Both the position numbers and the translations under genes were made by a program. This document shows, in pieces, positions 23,372 through 32,700 of a stretch of DNA of 64,000 nucleotides (position 1 is its first letter; each line of letters starts with the position of its first letter). The stretch comes from Streptomyces seoulensis (GTDB lineage Bacteria; Actinomycetota; Actinomycetes; Streptomycetales; Streptomycetaceae): the NCBI GenBank assembly GCA_013364255.1, contig CP054936.1, positions 3,998,853 through 4,062,852 on the forward strand. The letters are read 5' to 3'. Under the pieces are notes generated by a model that saw nothing but the letters and a program-made list of their open reading frames with translations, was not told the DNA's origin and ran no database searches.

Positions 23372-23699
23372 CGGCGCGGCGTACGATGCCCTGGCATGCC
23401 GCTCCGGAGCGGGGTGGGGCAGTAGTGTTCACGCGCCGGTCGTCACCCTCGGCCACAGCTCTGCCGCTCGCCGCCTCAGCGGGTGAACAAGCGCCCGGTT
23501 GTCTCCGCGCTCGGCGCTCTGGAGGAGCTCCGTGATGACCGCGAGCTCGGCGAAACGCCCGGCGTCGGTGTCGAGAACAGTGGCGTCTCCGGAGCCGCGC
23601 GTGAGCTGCGTCCCTGGCGGCGGGAGCCTGTTGTCGCCGAGGTGCACGACAGGCTCTTCGGCTTGATGACGGCAGCGTAGGAGAGAGAAGGAGACATCG
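23372..23699. other. Intergenic region with two weak overlapping frames
   Basis: The 328 bp between the isomerase and the cyclo-ligase-like gene hold a plus-strand frame (23483-23680, 65 codons, GTG start) and a minus-strand frame (23429-23728). Both have first and third codon positions near 80 percent GC, lower than the neighbouring genes, so coding strand cannot be decided. Neither product is recognised. A decayed gene fragment is the likeliest content. Confidence 0.35.
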
Positions 23700-24425
23700 G
23701 TGCCAGCCAGTCCCCTGGAACGGGCCAAGCAGGCCGTGCGCAGTCAGGTCTGGGACGCCCTGTCCACCGCGGACGCCGTCCACGACGCCTCCGTCCACGG
23801 TCGCATCCCCCACTTCAAGGGTGCCGAAGAGGCCGCGGCCCGGTTGGCGGGGCTCCCTGCCTGGCAGCGCGCGAGCGTCGTCAAAGCCGTGCCCGACAAA
23901 GCCCAGTTCCCGGTTCGCGCAAGGGCCCTGGAAGAAGGCAAGACCGTCTACATGGCGGTCCCCAAACTGGCCGCCCGCAAGCCCTTCTACCTGCTCGACC
24001 CCGCCGCGCTCACCGTCCCGCCCGCCGAGGCCGCGGCCAGCCGCACCGCCGCCGCGATCGCCCCCGCCGTCGAGGTCGACGCCCTGCGCCCCCTGGACCT
24101 GATCATCCTCGGCAGCGTCGCCGTCAACCGTGACGGCGCCCGCATCGGCAAAGGGGCCGGTTACTCCGACATCGAGTTCGCCCTCCTCACCGAGGCCGGC
24201 CTGGTGACACCGGAGACCGTGGTCGTGACCACGGTCCACGCGCTCCAGGTGACCGACATCCCGATCCCCACCACCGCGCACGATGTCGGCGTCGACTTGA
24301 TCGTGACGCCCGAGGAGACCATCGTCTGCCCCGCCCCCCACCGGCCCACCGGCGTCCACTGGCCCGACCTCACCGCGGAGAAGATCGCCGCGATCCCGGC
24401 ACTGGCGGCCCGGCACGTCGCCTGA
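23700..24425 (+). CDS. 5-formyltetrahydrofolate cyclo-ligase-like protein
   Basis: The 241-residue protein follows the MTHFS fold. It opens with a helix (LERAKQAVRSQVWDAL) and ends with strands carrying LDLIILGSVAVNRDGARIGKGAGYSD, close to the family motif GxGKGGGYYD but with Gly-Ala-Gly-Tyr-Ser-Asp. The basic phosphate-binding RxxR of true cyclo-ligases is not obvious in the N-terminal part. I therefore call it cyclo-ligase-like, perhaps with another substrate. The GTG start follows a purine-rich GGAGAGAGAAGGAG. It stands alone on its strand. Confidence 0.82.
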   Translation: MPASPLERAKQAVRSQVWDALSTADAVHDASVHGRIPHFKGAEEAAARLAGLPAWQRASVVKAVPDKAQFPVRARALEEGKTVYMAVPKLAARKPFYLLDPAALTVPPAEAAASRTAAAIAPAVEVDALRPLDLIILGSVAVNRDGARIGKGAGYSDIEFALLTEAGLVTPETVVVTTVHALQVTDIPIPTTAHDVGVDLIVTPEETIVCPAPHRPTGVHWPDLTAEKIAAIPALAARHVA

Positions 24426-24507
24426 CGGTCGTAACGAAGCCTGCGCGTTCCCGGCTCGGTCATCACCCGGTCAACGGGGAGCCAGGGGCAGGGCAAATGG
24501 GCGTATG

Positions 24508-24523
24508 GGTTGCGCATGCAACC
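24508..24523. promoter_or_regulatory. Inverted repeat upstream of the WXG-type cluster
   Basis: GGTTGC and GCAACC flank GCAT: a 16-bp dyad about 90 bp before the first gene of the secretion-like quartet. It sits in a locally AT-richer patch and could be an operator. Confidence 0.35.
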
Positions 24524-24609
24524 GGTCGTCCACTCCGACATAGGCGGATTTGCGTCCCCGCGCGCTCACTAGCGTGACGCGCGTACGGTCGGTCGTGGTC
24601 CGGGAGGGG

Positions 24610-25143
24610 ATGTCGGTGGAGGTGCCCATACGGTCGCGCCTGCTCGACTACATCGAGTACGGCGAGGCGGAAGGCGCCCACAGTCCGCCGGCCGGAGCGC
24701 CGGAGCGCACACCCGGGACTCGTCGTTCGGCCCTGCTGGACTACACGGTCGCCGCGCCGACCGCGCCGGGGCCGGCTGCCGGCCGGAGTGCCGCCGCCGG
24801 GCGCGGCGTTCCGCCGTATCACGCGCCGGTCTTCGTTCCCGCGCACCCGCGGTACGTCGACGCCGCCGATGCCACGGGCCGGACCGTCCGTGTCCCGCTC
24901 ATCGCCTACGAACTGTTCGCGCATCCGGCGGGCGGCGCCATGGCGTTCGCCTTCAGCACGCTCGGCGCGCTGGTGGCCGCGCTCGGCGAGGCGCAGCCGT
25001 GGATCGCGGCCTCCCTCGGGCCGCTGGCCGAGGGGCTGCGCGAGCACGGCGCCACCGTGCTGCTCGACCCGCGGGTCGCTCCCGGACAGGAGAACTGGCA
25101 GCCGGCCGACCTGGCCTCCTATGCGCGAAGGACGCGCCCGTGA
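24610..25143 (+). CDS. SAV_915-like protein
   Basis: The 177-residue protein has a disordered, Pro/Ala-rich first half. The second half resembles the SAV_915 type: VFVPAHPRYVD ... AFAFSTLGALVAALGEAQPWI ... ATVLLDPRVAP. Such domains occur in SseB/SAV_915-like actinobacterial proteins near WXG100 genes. The ATG at 24610 lies directly on GGGAGGGG; a GTG at 24616 has better spacing and may be the true start. The last codon overlaps the next GTG by 4 bp, so it belongs to the quartet. Confidence 0.72.
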   Translation: MSVEVPIRSRLLDYIEYGEAEGAHSPPAGAPERTPGTRRSALLDYTVAAPTAPGPAAGRSAAAGRGVPPYHAPVFVPAHPRYVDAADATGRTVRVPLIAYELFAHPAGGAMAFAFSTLGALVAALGEAQPWIAASLGPLAEGLREHGATVLLDPRVAPGQENWQPADLASYARRTRP

Positions 25144-25442
25144 CCGTCGACTTCAAAGCGGTGCTGAGCGACCTCACCGCGATGTCCAAGACCTTCCACG
25201 ACCAGGCCCGGCACTACCGGGAACTGCGCCCGGACGTCGCCCCGCCCGTCGCCGACGGCGGCGACGCCGGGCTGGACCACGCCGTCAAGGAGGTCGCCGA
25301 GCTGGTCGTCGCGCTGCACCTCGGCCTCGCCGACCGGCTGGACGACCACGGCGACCTCCTCGCGAAGTCCCGTGACTCCTTCCGGCGGCACGACGTCGAC
25401 GTGCACGGGCTGTTCGAGGACCTGATGGCGGGTGAGGGCTGA
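25140..25442 (+). CDS. WXG100-sized small protein (DUF6317-like)
   Basis: The 100-residue protein is almost wholly helical with a central turn, the size and shape of an ESAT-6/WXG100 partner: VDFKAVLSDLTAMSKTFHDQ, a proline-rich turn RPDVAPPVADGG, then VKEVAELVVALHLGLADRLDDHGDLLAKS. No W-x-G is present. It overlaps both neighbours and probably pairs with the larger WXG-type protein downstream. A role as a type VII-secretion-like chaperone or co-substrate is an inference. Confidence 0.75.
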   Translation: MTVDFKAVLSDLTAMSKTFHDQARHYRELRPDVAPPVADGGDAGLDHAVKEVAELVVALHLGLADRLDDHGDLLAKSRDSFRRHDVDVHGLFEDLMAGEG

Positions 25443-26731
25443 TGGGCGAGAGCTGGGTCGGCGGCGACATCGGCGGGCTGCGCACGATGGCCGAGACGTA
25501 CAAGAACGCCAAGGAGAAGCTGGACGGGGTCGTCCGCCCGCTCAGCCGCAGCGTCGACGCGCTGGTGGACGACGCGACCTGGAAGGGCGAGGCGGCCGAG
25601 GCGTTCCGGGGCGCGTGGAGCGAGGACGCGCTGACCGCCGGGGCCTTCGCCGAACTCGTCCATCGGGCGGGCGGCATTCTCGGCACGCTCGTCGACGCGC
25701 TCTCCGCCTGTGAGAGCGCCTTGCAGAACGCCGAGCACACCGCCGCCCGCAAGGGCGTGGCCATGGGGGACAAGGGTGTGCCGCTGCAACTGCTCACGGC
25801 TAACCCGCCCGGGCCGGACGAGCGGAAGACGATCGCGGCGATGACCGAGTACACGAAGGTCCGCGCCGGGATCCTGCACACCGCCCAGCACGCGCGCCTC
25901 GTCGCGGCGGACGACCTGCGCGGGCTGTACGCGCAGGTCACCGCGCCCGTGTCCACCGGCGACAAGGTCACCGTCGCCGACTACCTGCGCGGCCTGTACG
26001 CCTACGACGCCGAGGACGCCCGGGCCGACGGCGCGAAGGCGCGCACCGGACTGGACGACGCGAAGGCCGACGAGCGCGCCGCGAAGAAGGAACTGCGCGC
26101 GGAACGCCGGGCGTACCAGAAGGCGGGGCGGGCGCTGCCCAAGGATCTGCCCGCCAAGGGCGACTACGCCGACGCGGTCGCCAGGGTGCGCTCCCTGGAG
26201 GAGGACATCGCCCGCGCCGACCACGGCAGCACCAGGCTGCCCTACGACCGGCAGCTCAACGTCAAACTCGCCGACGCCGCGCAGGCGCTGCGCGCGGGCG
26301 AGAGCCTGGACAAGCTCCCGGACTTCCTCAAGGAGATCCCCGTCCTCGACGTCGCGGCGGCCGGTGTCTGCGGCCTGCTGGAAGCGTCGGACGACCACGA
26401 CAAGGGCTGGTCCTGGCAGCACTCCGTCGCCGTGGACGGCGGCGCCAACCTCGGGGGGCTCGCCGCGGGTACGGCCATCACCGCGGGCCTGGTCGCGGCG
26501 GCGCCGTTCGACGTCCCCGCGCTGGTGGTGGCCGGCGTCGGCGGAGCGGTCGTCGTCGGGGCGACCGGGGTCATCGACCACGCCCTGCATGAGCACTGGA
26601 GCGAGGACATCCACGACCACGGTGTGGTCGGAGGCGTGCTCCACGGCACCGGTAACGTCCTGTCGGAGACCAAGGACGACGGGAAACGGCTGGCGAAGGA
26701 CGTGTGGCACGGTGTCAAGAGCATCTTCTGA
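25442..26731 (+). CDS. Large WXG-domain protein, possible secreted effector
   Basis: The 429-residue protein starts with a WXG100-like module of about 100 residues containing ATWKGEAAEAFRGAW (W-K-G). A helical middle follows, with an acidic/basic coiled-coil-like stretch at about 195-260 (DDAKADERAAKKELRAERR). Residues about 325-385 are Gly/Ala/Val-rich and could insert in a membrane (NLGGLAAGTAITAGLVAAA, VVVAGVGGAVVVG). The ending is DHGVVGGVLHGTGNVLSE. The plan resembles polymorphic-toxin or LXG-type effectors, but no toxin domain is recognised. TGATG couples it to the small protein upstream. Confidence 0.8.
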   Translation: MGESWVGGDIGGLRTMAETYKNAKEKLDGVVRPLSRSVDALVDDATWKGEAAEAFRGAWSEDALTAGAFAELVHRAGGILGTLVDALSACESALQNAEHTAARKGVAMGDKGVPLQLLTANPPGPDERKTIAAMTEYTKVRAGILHTAQHARLVAADDLRGLYAQVTAPVSTGDKVTVADYLRGLYAYDAEDARADGAKARTGLDDAKADERAAKKELRAERRAYQKAGRALPKDLPAKGDYADAVARVRSLEEDIARADHGSTRLPYDRQLNVKLADAAQALRAGESLDKLPDFLKEIPVLDVAAAGVCGLLEASDDHDKGWSWQHSVAVDGGANLGGLAAGTAITAGLVAAAPFDVPALVVAGVGGAVVVGATGVIDHALHEHWSEDIHDHGVVGGVLHGTGNVLSETKDDGKRLAKDVWHGVKSIF

Positions 26732-27233
26732 GGTTCCCGCCGCAGGAGCGCCGGCCTCGGTCCCCTCGCTCCCCGGTCTCGGCACCACCTGGTATCTGCG
26801 CGGGCCGCGCTACTGGCTGCGGCGGGGCGCGGGAGCCCTCGCCTGGCTCGTGGTGGTGGGGTTCGTCTGTTACGTCGGACTCGGGCTGTACGGCAGCTTC
26901 CGGGGGGCGCTGCCCGGCCCGGTGCGGGTCGGGTGGGACTGGGTGCAGGGGATCCTGGCGTGCGCGGGCGCGGTGTGGGGGTGGGTCGTGCAGCGGCGGG
27001 GGCATCGGCGGGGCATGGCTGATCCGCCCGTTCCCGCGCGGGCTCGGGCCGGCAAGCGGGATCAGGTCGGGCGGAGTGCGGGGCTCGCCGTCGCGGGGCG
27101 GTTCCTCGTGCTGGTGGCGGCGCCCGTGCTGCCGGCGGTGCTGGCGTTCGGCGTGGGGTGGCTCGGCGCCGCCTTCACCGTCCGCGAGTATCCCAGCGAG
27201 GTCGGCGCCCGGCGGTGGCTGGCGGGGCGGTAG
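26712..27233 (+). CDS. Membrane protein of the WXG-type cluster
   Basis: The 173-residue protein has two clear membrane segments (about 43-65, ALAWLVVVGFVCYVGLGLYG; and about 138-160, FLVLVAAPVLPAVLAFGVG) and a weaker one around 80-95. I start it at the GTG 26712, which overlaps the previous gene by 20 bp; longer frames run into that gene. It could be an immunity, export or anchoring partner of the large WXG protein. No family is recognised. Confidence 0.75.
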   Translation: MSRASSEVPAAGAPASVPSLPGLGTTWYLRGPRYWLRRGAGALAWLVVVGFVCYVGLGLYGSFRGALPGPVRVGWDWVQGILACAGAVWGWVVQRRGHRRGMADPPVPARARAGKRDQVGRSAGLAVAGRFLVLVAAPVLPAVLAFGVGWLGAAFTVREYPSEVGARRWLAGR

Positions 27234-27270
27234 CCCGTCGCGCCCCGGGTCGCCCGTGCTGCGCGCTCCC

Positions 27271-27299
27271 TTGACTGGCAGAAACTTCCCGGATATCAG
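27271..27299 (+). promoter_or_regulatory. Sigma70/HrdB-type promoter of the GH3 gene
   Basis: TTGACT (27271-27276) and TATCAG (27294-27299) are 17 bp apart, a good housekeeping promoter 64 bp before the start codon. Confidence 0.6.
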
Positions 27300-27317
27300 T
27301 GGCTCCTCGGAAGTTTC
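27281..27317. promoter_or_regulatory. Inverted repeat spanning the GH3 promoter
   Basis: GAAACTTCC (27281-27289) and GGAAGTTTC (27309-27317) are exact inverses, 19 bp apart. One arm sits in the promoter spacer and the other just after the -10 element, so a repressor is plausible. Confidence 0.5.
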
Positions 27318-27362
27318 CTTCAGCGATGACACTCCAGCGGATCGCCTCCGGAAGGAGCGCAC

Positions 27363-29243
27363 GTGCACGACGCCAGCACGGGAAGCAGCGCAAGACCGGG
27401 AAACACCGCACCATCACAAGGCACCGGGGGCGCCGCGCGTCCTTCCCGGCGCCGCGTCCTCGCCGCCACCGCCGGGCTCACCGCCGCCCTGGCCGTACCG
27501 GGCGCCGGCACCGCGCACGCGGCCGCCGGCCGCCACGACGACCGGCGGCTGCGCTCGCTGATCTCGGGGATGACCCTGGAGGAGAAGGTCGGCCAGCTCT
27601 TCGTGATGCGGGTCTACGGCCACTCCGCCACCGCCCCGGACCAGGCCGACATCGACGCCAACCTCGGTGAGATCGGCGTGCGCACCGCCGCCGAGCTGGT
27701 CGCGAAGTACCGCGTCGGCGGCATCATCTACTTCACCTGGGCCCACAACACCCGCGACCCGCGGCAGATCGCCGACCTGTCCAACGGCATCCAGCGCGCC
27801 TCCCTGGCCCAGCCCCGCGGGCTGCCCGTGCTCGTCGCCACCGACCAGGAGCACGGCATCGTCTGCCGGATCGGCGCGCCCGCCACCCTCTTCCCCGGCG
27901 CCATGGCGGTCGGCGCCTCCGGCTCCGTCTCCGACGCCCGCACCCTCGGCCGGATCTCCGGCGCCGAGCTGCGCGCGATGGGCGTCAACCAGGACTACTC
28001 CCCCGACGCCGACGTGAACGTCAACCCGGCCAACCCGGTCATCGGCGTACGGTCCTTCGGCGCCGACCCGGACGCGGTGGCGCGCCTGGTGGCGGCGGAG
28101 GTGCGCGGCTACCAGGGCTCCCGGGTGGCGGCCACCGCCAAGCACTTCCCCGGGCACGGCGACACCGCCGTCGACAGCCACTACGGCTTCCCGGTGATCA
28201 CCCACAGCCGCGAGCTGTGGGAGAAGCTGGACGCCGTGCCGTTCCGGGCCGCGATCCGCGCGGGCATCGACTCGATCATGACCGCCCACATCCAGTTCCC
28301 GGCGCTGGACGACTCCGGCGACCCCGCCACCCTCTCCCACCCCATCGTGACCGGCATCCTGCGCGGCGAGCTGGGTTACGACGGCGTGGTGATCACGGAC
28401 TCGCTCGGCATGGAGGGCGTGCGCACCAAGTACGGCGACGACCGGGTGCCCGTGCTCGCCCTGAAGGCGGGCGTGGACCAGCTGCTCAACCCGCCCTCCC
28501 TGGACGTGGCGTGGAACGCGGTCCTCAAGGCCGTGCGCGAGGGCGAGCTCACCGAGGCGCGGCTCGACGAATCGATCCTGCGCATCCTGCGGCTGAAGGC
28601 GCGGCTGGGTCTGTTCGACGGGCCCTACGCCACCGCGGCCGGCGTCGCCCGCACGGTCGGCACCCCCGCGCACCTGGCCGCGGCCGACCGCGTCGCCGAG
28701 CGGACCACCACCCTGCTGGTCAACGAGAACCGCCTGCTGCCGCTGTCCCGCCGCAGCCACCGCAGGCTCCTCGTGGTCGGCGCCGATCCCGCCTCGCCCT
28801 CGGGCACCACCGGGCCGCCCACCGGCGTGCTCGCCGCCGCCCTCACCGCGCTCGGCTTCACCGCGACCGCGCTGTCCACCGGCACCGCGCCGTCCGCGGC
28901 GAACGTCGAGCGGGCCGTCGCGGCGGCGGCGGACGCGGACGCGGTGGTCGTCGCGACGTACAACGTCACGGCGGGCAGCGCGCAGCAAACGCTGGTGGAG
29001 CGGCTGACGGCGACGGGCCGGCCGGTGGTCGCGGTCGCCGTCCGCAACCCCTACGACGTCGCCCAGCTCCCCGGCGTGCCCGCCGTCCTGGCCGCCTACT
29101 CGTGGACCGACGTGGAGGTCCGCGCCGCCGCCCGGGTGATCGCCGGACGCGTCGGGCCGCGCGGGAAGCTGCCGGTGCCGGTGCCCCGCGCCGACGACCC
29201 GGCCACGCCCCTCTACCCCGTCGGATACGGCCTCACCTACTAG
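27363..29243 (+). CDS. Exported glycoside hydrolase family 3 (beta-N-acetylhexosaminidase-like)
   Basis: The 626-residue protein has a twin-arginine-like signal (SRRRVLAATAGLTAALAVPG ... AHA, residues about 28-53). The GH3 N-domain contains GMTLEEKVGQLFV, DQEHG, KHFPGHGDT (260-268, the Lys-His-Phe-x-Gly-His motif of NagZ-type enzymes) and VITDSLGM with the nucleophile Asp346. A C-terminal GH3-C domain (about 430-626) ends YPVGYGLTY. The KH(F/I)PG..D loop points to release of N-acetylglucosamine or muropeptide sugars outside the cell. GGAAGGAG precedes the GTG. A promoter overlapped by an inverted repeat stands upstream. Confidence 0.92.
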   Translation: MHDASTGSSARPGNTAPSQGTGGAARPSRRRVLAATAGLTAALAVPGAGTAHAAAGRHDDRRLRSLISGMTLEEKVGQLFVMRVYGHSATAPDQADIDANLGEIGVRTAAELVAKYRVGGIIYFTWAHNTRDPRQIADLSNGIQRASLAQPRGLPVLVATDQEHGIVCRIGAPATLFPGAMAVGASGSVSDARTLGRISGAELRAMGVNQDYSPDADVNVNPANPVIGVRSFGADPDAVARLVAAEVRGYQGSRVAATAKHFPGHGDTAVDSHYGFPVITHSRELWEKLDAVPFRAAIRAGIDSIMTAHIQFPALDDSGDPATLSHPIVTGILRGELGYDGVVITDSLGMEGVRTKYGDDRVPVLALKAGVDQLLNPPSLDVAWNAVLKAVREGELTEARLDESILRILRLKARLGLFDGPYATAAGVARTVGTPAHLAAADRVAERTTTLLVNENRLLPLSRRSHRRLLVVGADPASPSGTTGPPTGVLAAALTALGFTATALSTGTAPSAANVERAVAAAADADAVVVATYNVTAGSAQQTLVERLTATGRPVVAVAVRNPYDVAQLPGVPAVLAAYSWTDVEVRAAARVIAGRVGPRGKLPVPVPRADDPATPLYPVGYGLTY

Positions 29244-29302
29244 ACCGGCCCACCCCGCCGGACACGGCCTCACCCACTGAACCGGCTCACCGGTTCACCG
29301 GC

Positions 29303-29698
29303 TCAGCACAGGATCCAGCCGCTGGTCACCGCCACCGCGCCGACCGAGCCGCCGACGCGGACGCAGCGGTGGCCGGCGTGCACGGTGACCGGTCCGGCGT
29401 GCTGGGAGAAGCGGCCCTTGTCGGTGACCGGCCGGTTGCCGCGCGCCTGCACGGTCACCGACATCACCTGCCTGCCCCCGGCCCGCCGGGGCGTGGTGAG
29501 CGCGCACACATAGCCGCCCGACCGGTAGACGTGCACGGAACCGGTCGCGAAGGACAGCTTCTTGACCTCGCGGCCGGAGCAGGTGGAGGCCGCCGCCTGG
29601 GCGGTGCCCGGCAGGGCCAGCGCCATCAGCCCGGCGCCGGTCAGCACGGCCACGCCGAGCGCCAGCCGCCGGCGGATCGCACCACTGTCCACGGTCAC
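29303..29698 (-). CDS. Small exported protein of unknown function
   Basis: The 131-residue protein has a clear signal peptide (RRRLALGVAVLTGAGLMALALPGTAQA, cleavage near residue 35). The mature part of about 95 residues is basic and has four cysteines (TCSG, GYVCAL, HRCVRV, WILC), probably two disulfides. The fold is not recognised. It faces the GH3 gene tail to tail and follows the ABC exporter gene by 82 bp on the same strand. Confidence 0.78.
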   Translation of the reverse strand: MTVDSGAIRRRLALGVAVLTGAGLMALALPGTAQAAASTCSGREVKKLSFATGSVHVYRSGGYVCALTTPRRAGGRQVMSVTVQARGNRPVTDKGRFSQHAGPVTVHAGHRCVRVGGSVGAVAVTSGWILC

Positions 29699-29780
29699 CC
29701 CTCCCCTGAAACGTTTTTCCGTACGGGCGTACGGACGCAGGACGCGCGCCCCATGGTTGCGCCGGAGCCGCCGAAACGGT

Positions 29781-32700
29781 TCAGCGGCTCGCGCCGACGG
29801 GTTCCTCCGGCTCGGCCGCGCCGACGAAGGTCCGCCACAGCCCGGCGTACCGGCCGTCGCGGGCCAGCAGCTCGTCGTGCGTGCCGTCCTCGACGACCCG
29901 GCCGCGGTCCATGACCACCACCCGGTCGGCGCGGGCGGCCGTCGTCAGCCGGTGGGCCACCACCAGCGTCGTACGGCGGCCGGCGAGCCGGTCGGTGGCC
30001 TGGTTGACCTGCGCCTCGGTGGCCAGGTCGAGCGCGGCCGTCGCCTCGTCCAGCAGCAGCACGTCCGGATCGACCAGCTCGGCGCGGGCCAGCGCGATCA
30101 GCTGACGCTGGCCGGCCGACAGGTTGCGGCCGCGCTCGGCGACCTCGTGCAGATAGCCGCCCTCCAGCGTCGCGATCATCTCGTGCGCGCCCACCGCCCG
30201 CGCCGCCGCCTCCACCTCGGCGTCGGTGGCCTCGGGGCGGCCGTAGGCGATGGCGTCGCGGACGGTCCCCGGGAAGAGGTACGCCTCCTGCGGCACGACG
30301 CCCAGCCGGCGCCGGTACGCGGTGAGGTCCAGCGCCCTGATGTCGGCGCCGTCCACGGTCACCCGGCCGCCGGTCGGGTCGTAGAACCGGGCCACCAGCT
30401 TGACCAGCGTCGACTTGCCCGCGCCGGTCTCGCCGACGAAGGCGACCGTCTGCCCGGCGGGCACCCGCAGGTCGATCCCGGTCAGCGCCTCCTCCTCGTC
30501 GCCGTAGGCGAAGCGCACGTCCTCGAACGCGATCTCGCCGCGCAGCGCGGTGACCTCGCGGGGCTCGGCGGGCGGCCGGGTGGAGGCCGGCTCCTGGAGC
30601 AGTTCCCGGATGCGGCCCAGGGACACGGTGGCCTGCTGGTAGCCGTCGAAGACCTGGGAGAGCTGCTGGACGGGGGCGAAGAACAGGTCGATGTAGAGCA
30701 GGTACGCCACCAGGGCGCCCGTCGTCAGCGTCGCCGCCTCCACCCGGCCCGCGCCCGCGATCAGCACGGACGCCGCCGCCACCGAGGACAGGAACTGCAC
30801 GAACGGGAAGTACACCGAGATCAGCAGCTGACCCCGGACCCGGGCCCGGCGGTAGCCGTCGCTGCGCTCGGCGAACCGGCGCCCGCCGTCGTGCTCGCGC
30901 CGGAACGCCTGCACGATGCGCAGTCCGGCCACCGACTCCTGGAGGTCGGCGTTGACCGCGGAGACCCGCTCGCGCGCCAGCCGGTACGCCTTGACGCTGG
31001 CCCGGCGGAAGAAGAACGTGGCGACGACCAGCGGCGGCAGCGTCGCGAAGACCGCCAGCGCGAGCCGTACGTCGATCACCAGCAGGGCGACCATGATGCC
31101 GAAGAAGGTGACCACGGAGACGAACGCGGTGACCAGCCCGGTCTGGAGGAACGTCGACAGCGCGTCCACGTCGGTCGTCATCCGCGTCATGATGCGGCCG
31201 GTCAGCTCGCGCTCGTAGTAGTCGAGGCCGAGCCGCTGGAGCTGGGCGAAGATCTTCAGCCGCAGCGCGTACAGCACCCGCTCGCCGGTGCGGCCGGTCA
31301 TCCGGGTCTCGCCGGTCTGCGCGGCCCACTGCACGAGGACGGCGAGCAGGCCGAGCAGCGCCGCCGCCCAGACCGCGCCGAGCGCCATCCTGCTGACGCC
31401 GCGGTCGATGCCGTGCCGGATCAGCACCGGCAGCAGCAGTCCCATGCCCGCGTCCACGGCGACCAGGGCGAGGCTGGCCAGCAGCGGCAGGCCGAACCCG
31501 TGCAGCAGCCTGCGCAGGCCGTAGGACTCCTCGGACCGCACCGCCCGGTCCTCGTCCACGTCCGGGGTGTCGGTGGCCGGCGGCAGCGCCGCCACCTGGG
31601 CCAGCAGCTCGGGGGTGGCGGGCATCCCGGCCAGCGCCGTGTCCCGGGGCTCGCGCTCGCCCGCCCACAGCGTGGGCGTGATCCCGCGCTCGGCGTCGAA
31701 CTCGGCGTCCAGCTCGTCGCGCACCGAGGTGTCCTCGCGGGGCATGGTGGGTCGGGCGTGCCCCGGGGAGACGCCACCCAGCTCGTCCGGGTCGGTGAGC
31801 AGCCTGCGGTACAGGGCGCAGCGCTCCTGGAGCTCCTCGTGGGTGCCGACGTCGGCGAGCCGGCCGCCGTCGAGCACGGCGATGCGGTCGGCGAGGCCGA
31901 GGGTGGAGCGCCGGTGGGCGATGAGCAGGGTGGTACGGCCCCGCATCACCTGCTTGAGGGCCTCGTGGATCTCGTGCTCGACGCGGGCGTCCACGGCGGA
32001 GGTGGCGTCGTCCAGGACCAGCAGGCGCGGGTCGGTGAGGATCGCGCGGGCGAGCGCGACGCGCTGGCGCTGGCCGCCGGACAGGGTCAGGCCCTGCTCG
32101 CCGACGGTGGTGTCGTAGCCCTCGGGCAGCTCGCTGATGAAACGGTCCGCCTGGGCGGCGCGGGCGGCCGCCTCGATCTCCTCCTGGCCGGCGTCCGGGC
32201 GGCCGTAGGCGATGTTGGCGCGGACGGTGTCGGAGAAGAGGAAGGAGTCCTCGGGGACGAGGCCGATCGCGGCCCGCAGCGAGTCCAGGGTCAGTTCGCG
32301 CACGTCGTGCCCGCCGACGAGGACGGCGCCGTGGTCGGCGTCGTAGAAGCGCGGCAGGAGCAGGGAGAGCGTGGACTTGCCGGAGCCGGAGGCGCCGACG
32401 ACGGCCAGGGTCTCGCCGGAGCGGATCGTGAAGCTGAGCCCCTTCAGGACGGGGCGCTCGGGGTCGTAGCCGAAGGAGACGTCGTCGAACTCGACGGTGG
32501 CCGGGGCGTCGGCGGGCAGTTCCGCCGTGCCCTCGGTCAGGGTGGGCTCGGTGTCGATCAGCTCCAGGACGCGTTCGGTGCTCGCGCGGGCCTGCTGGCC
32601 GACGGTGAGGACCATGGCGAGCATGCGGACCGGGCCGACCAGCTGGGCGAGGTAGGTGGAGAAGGCGACGAACGTGCCGAGCGTGATGTGGCCCTCGACC

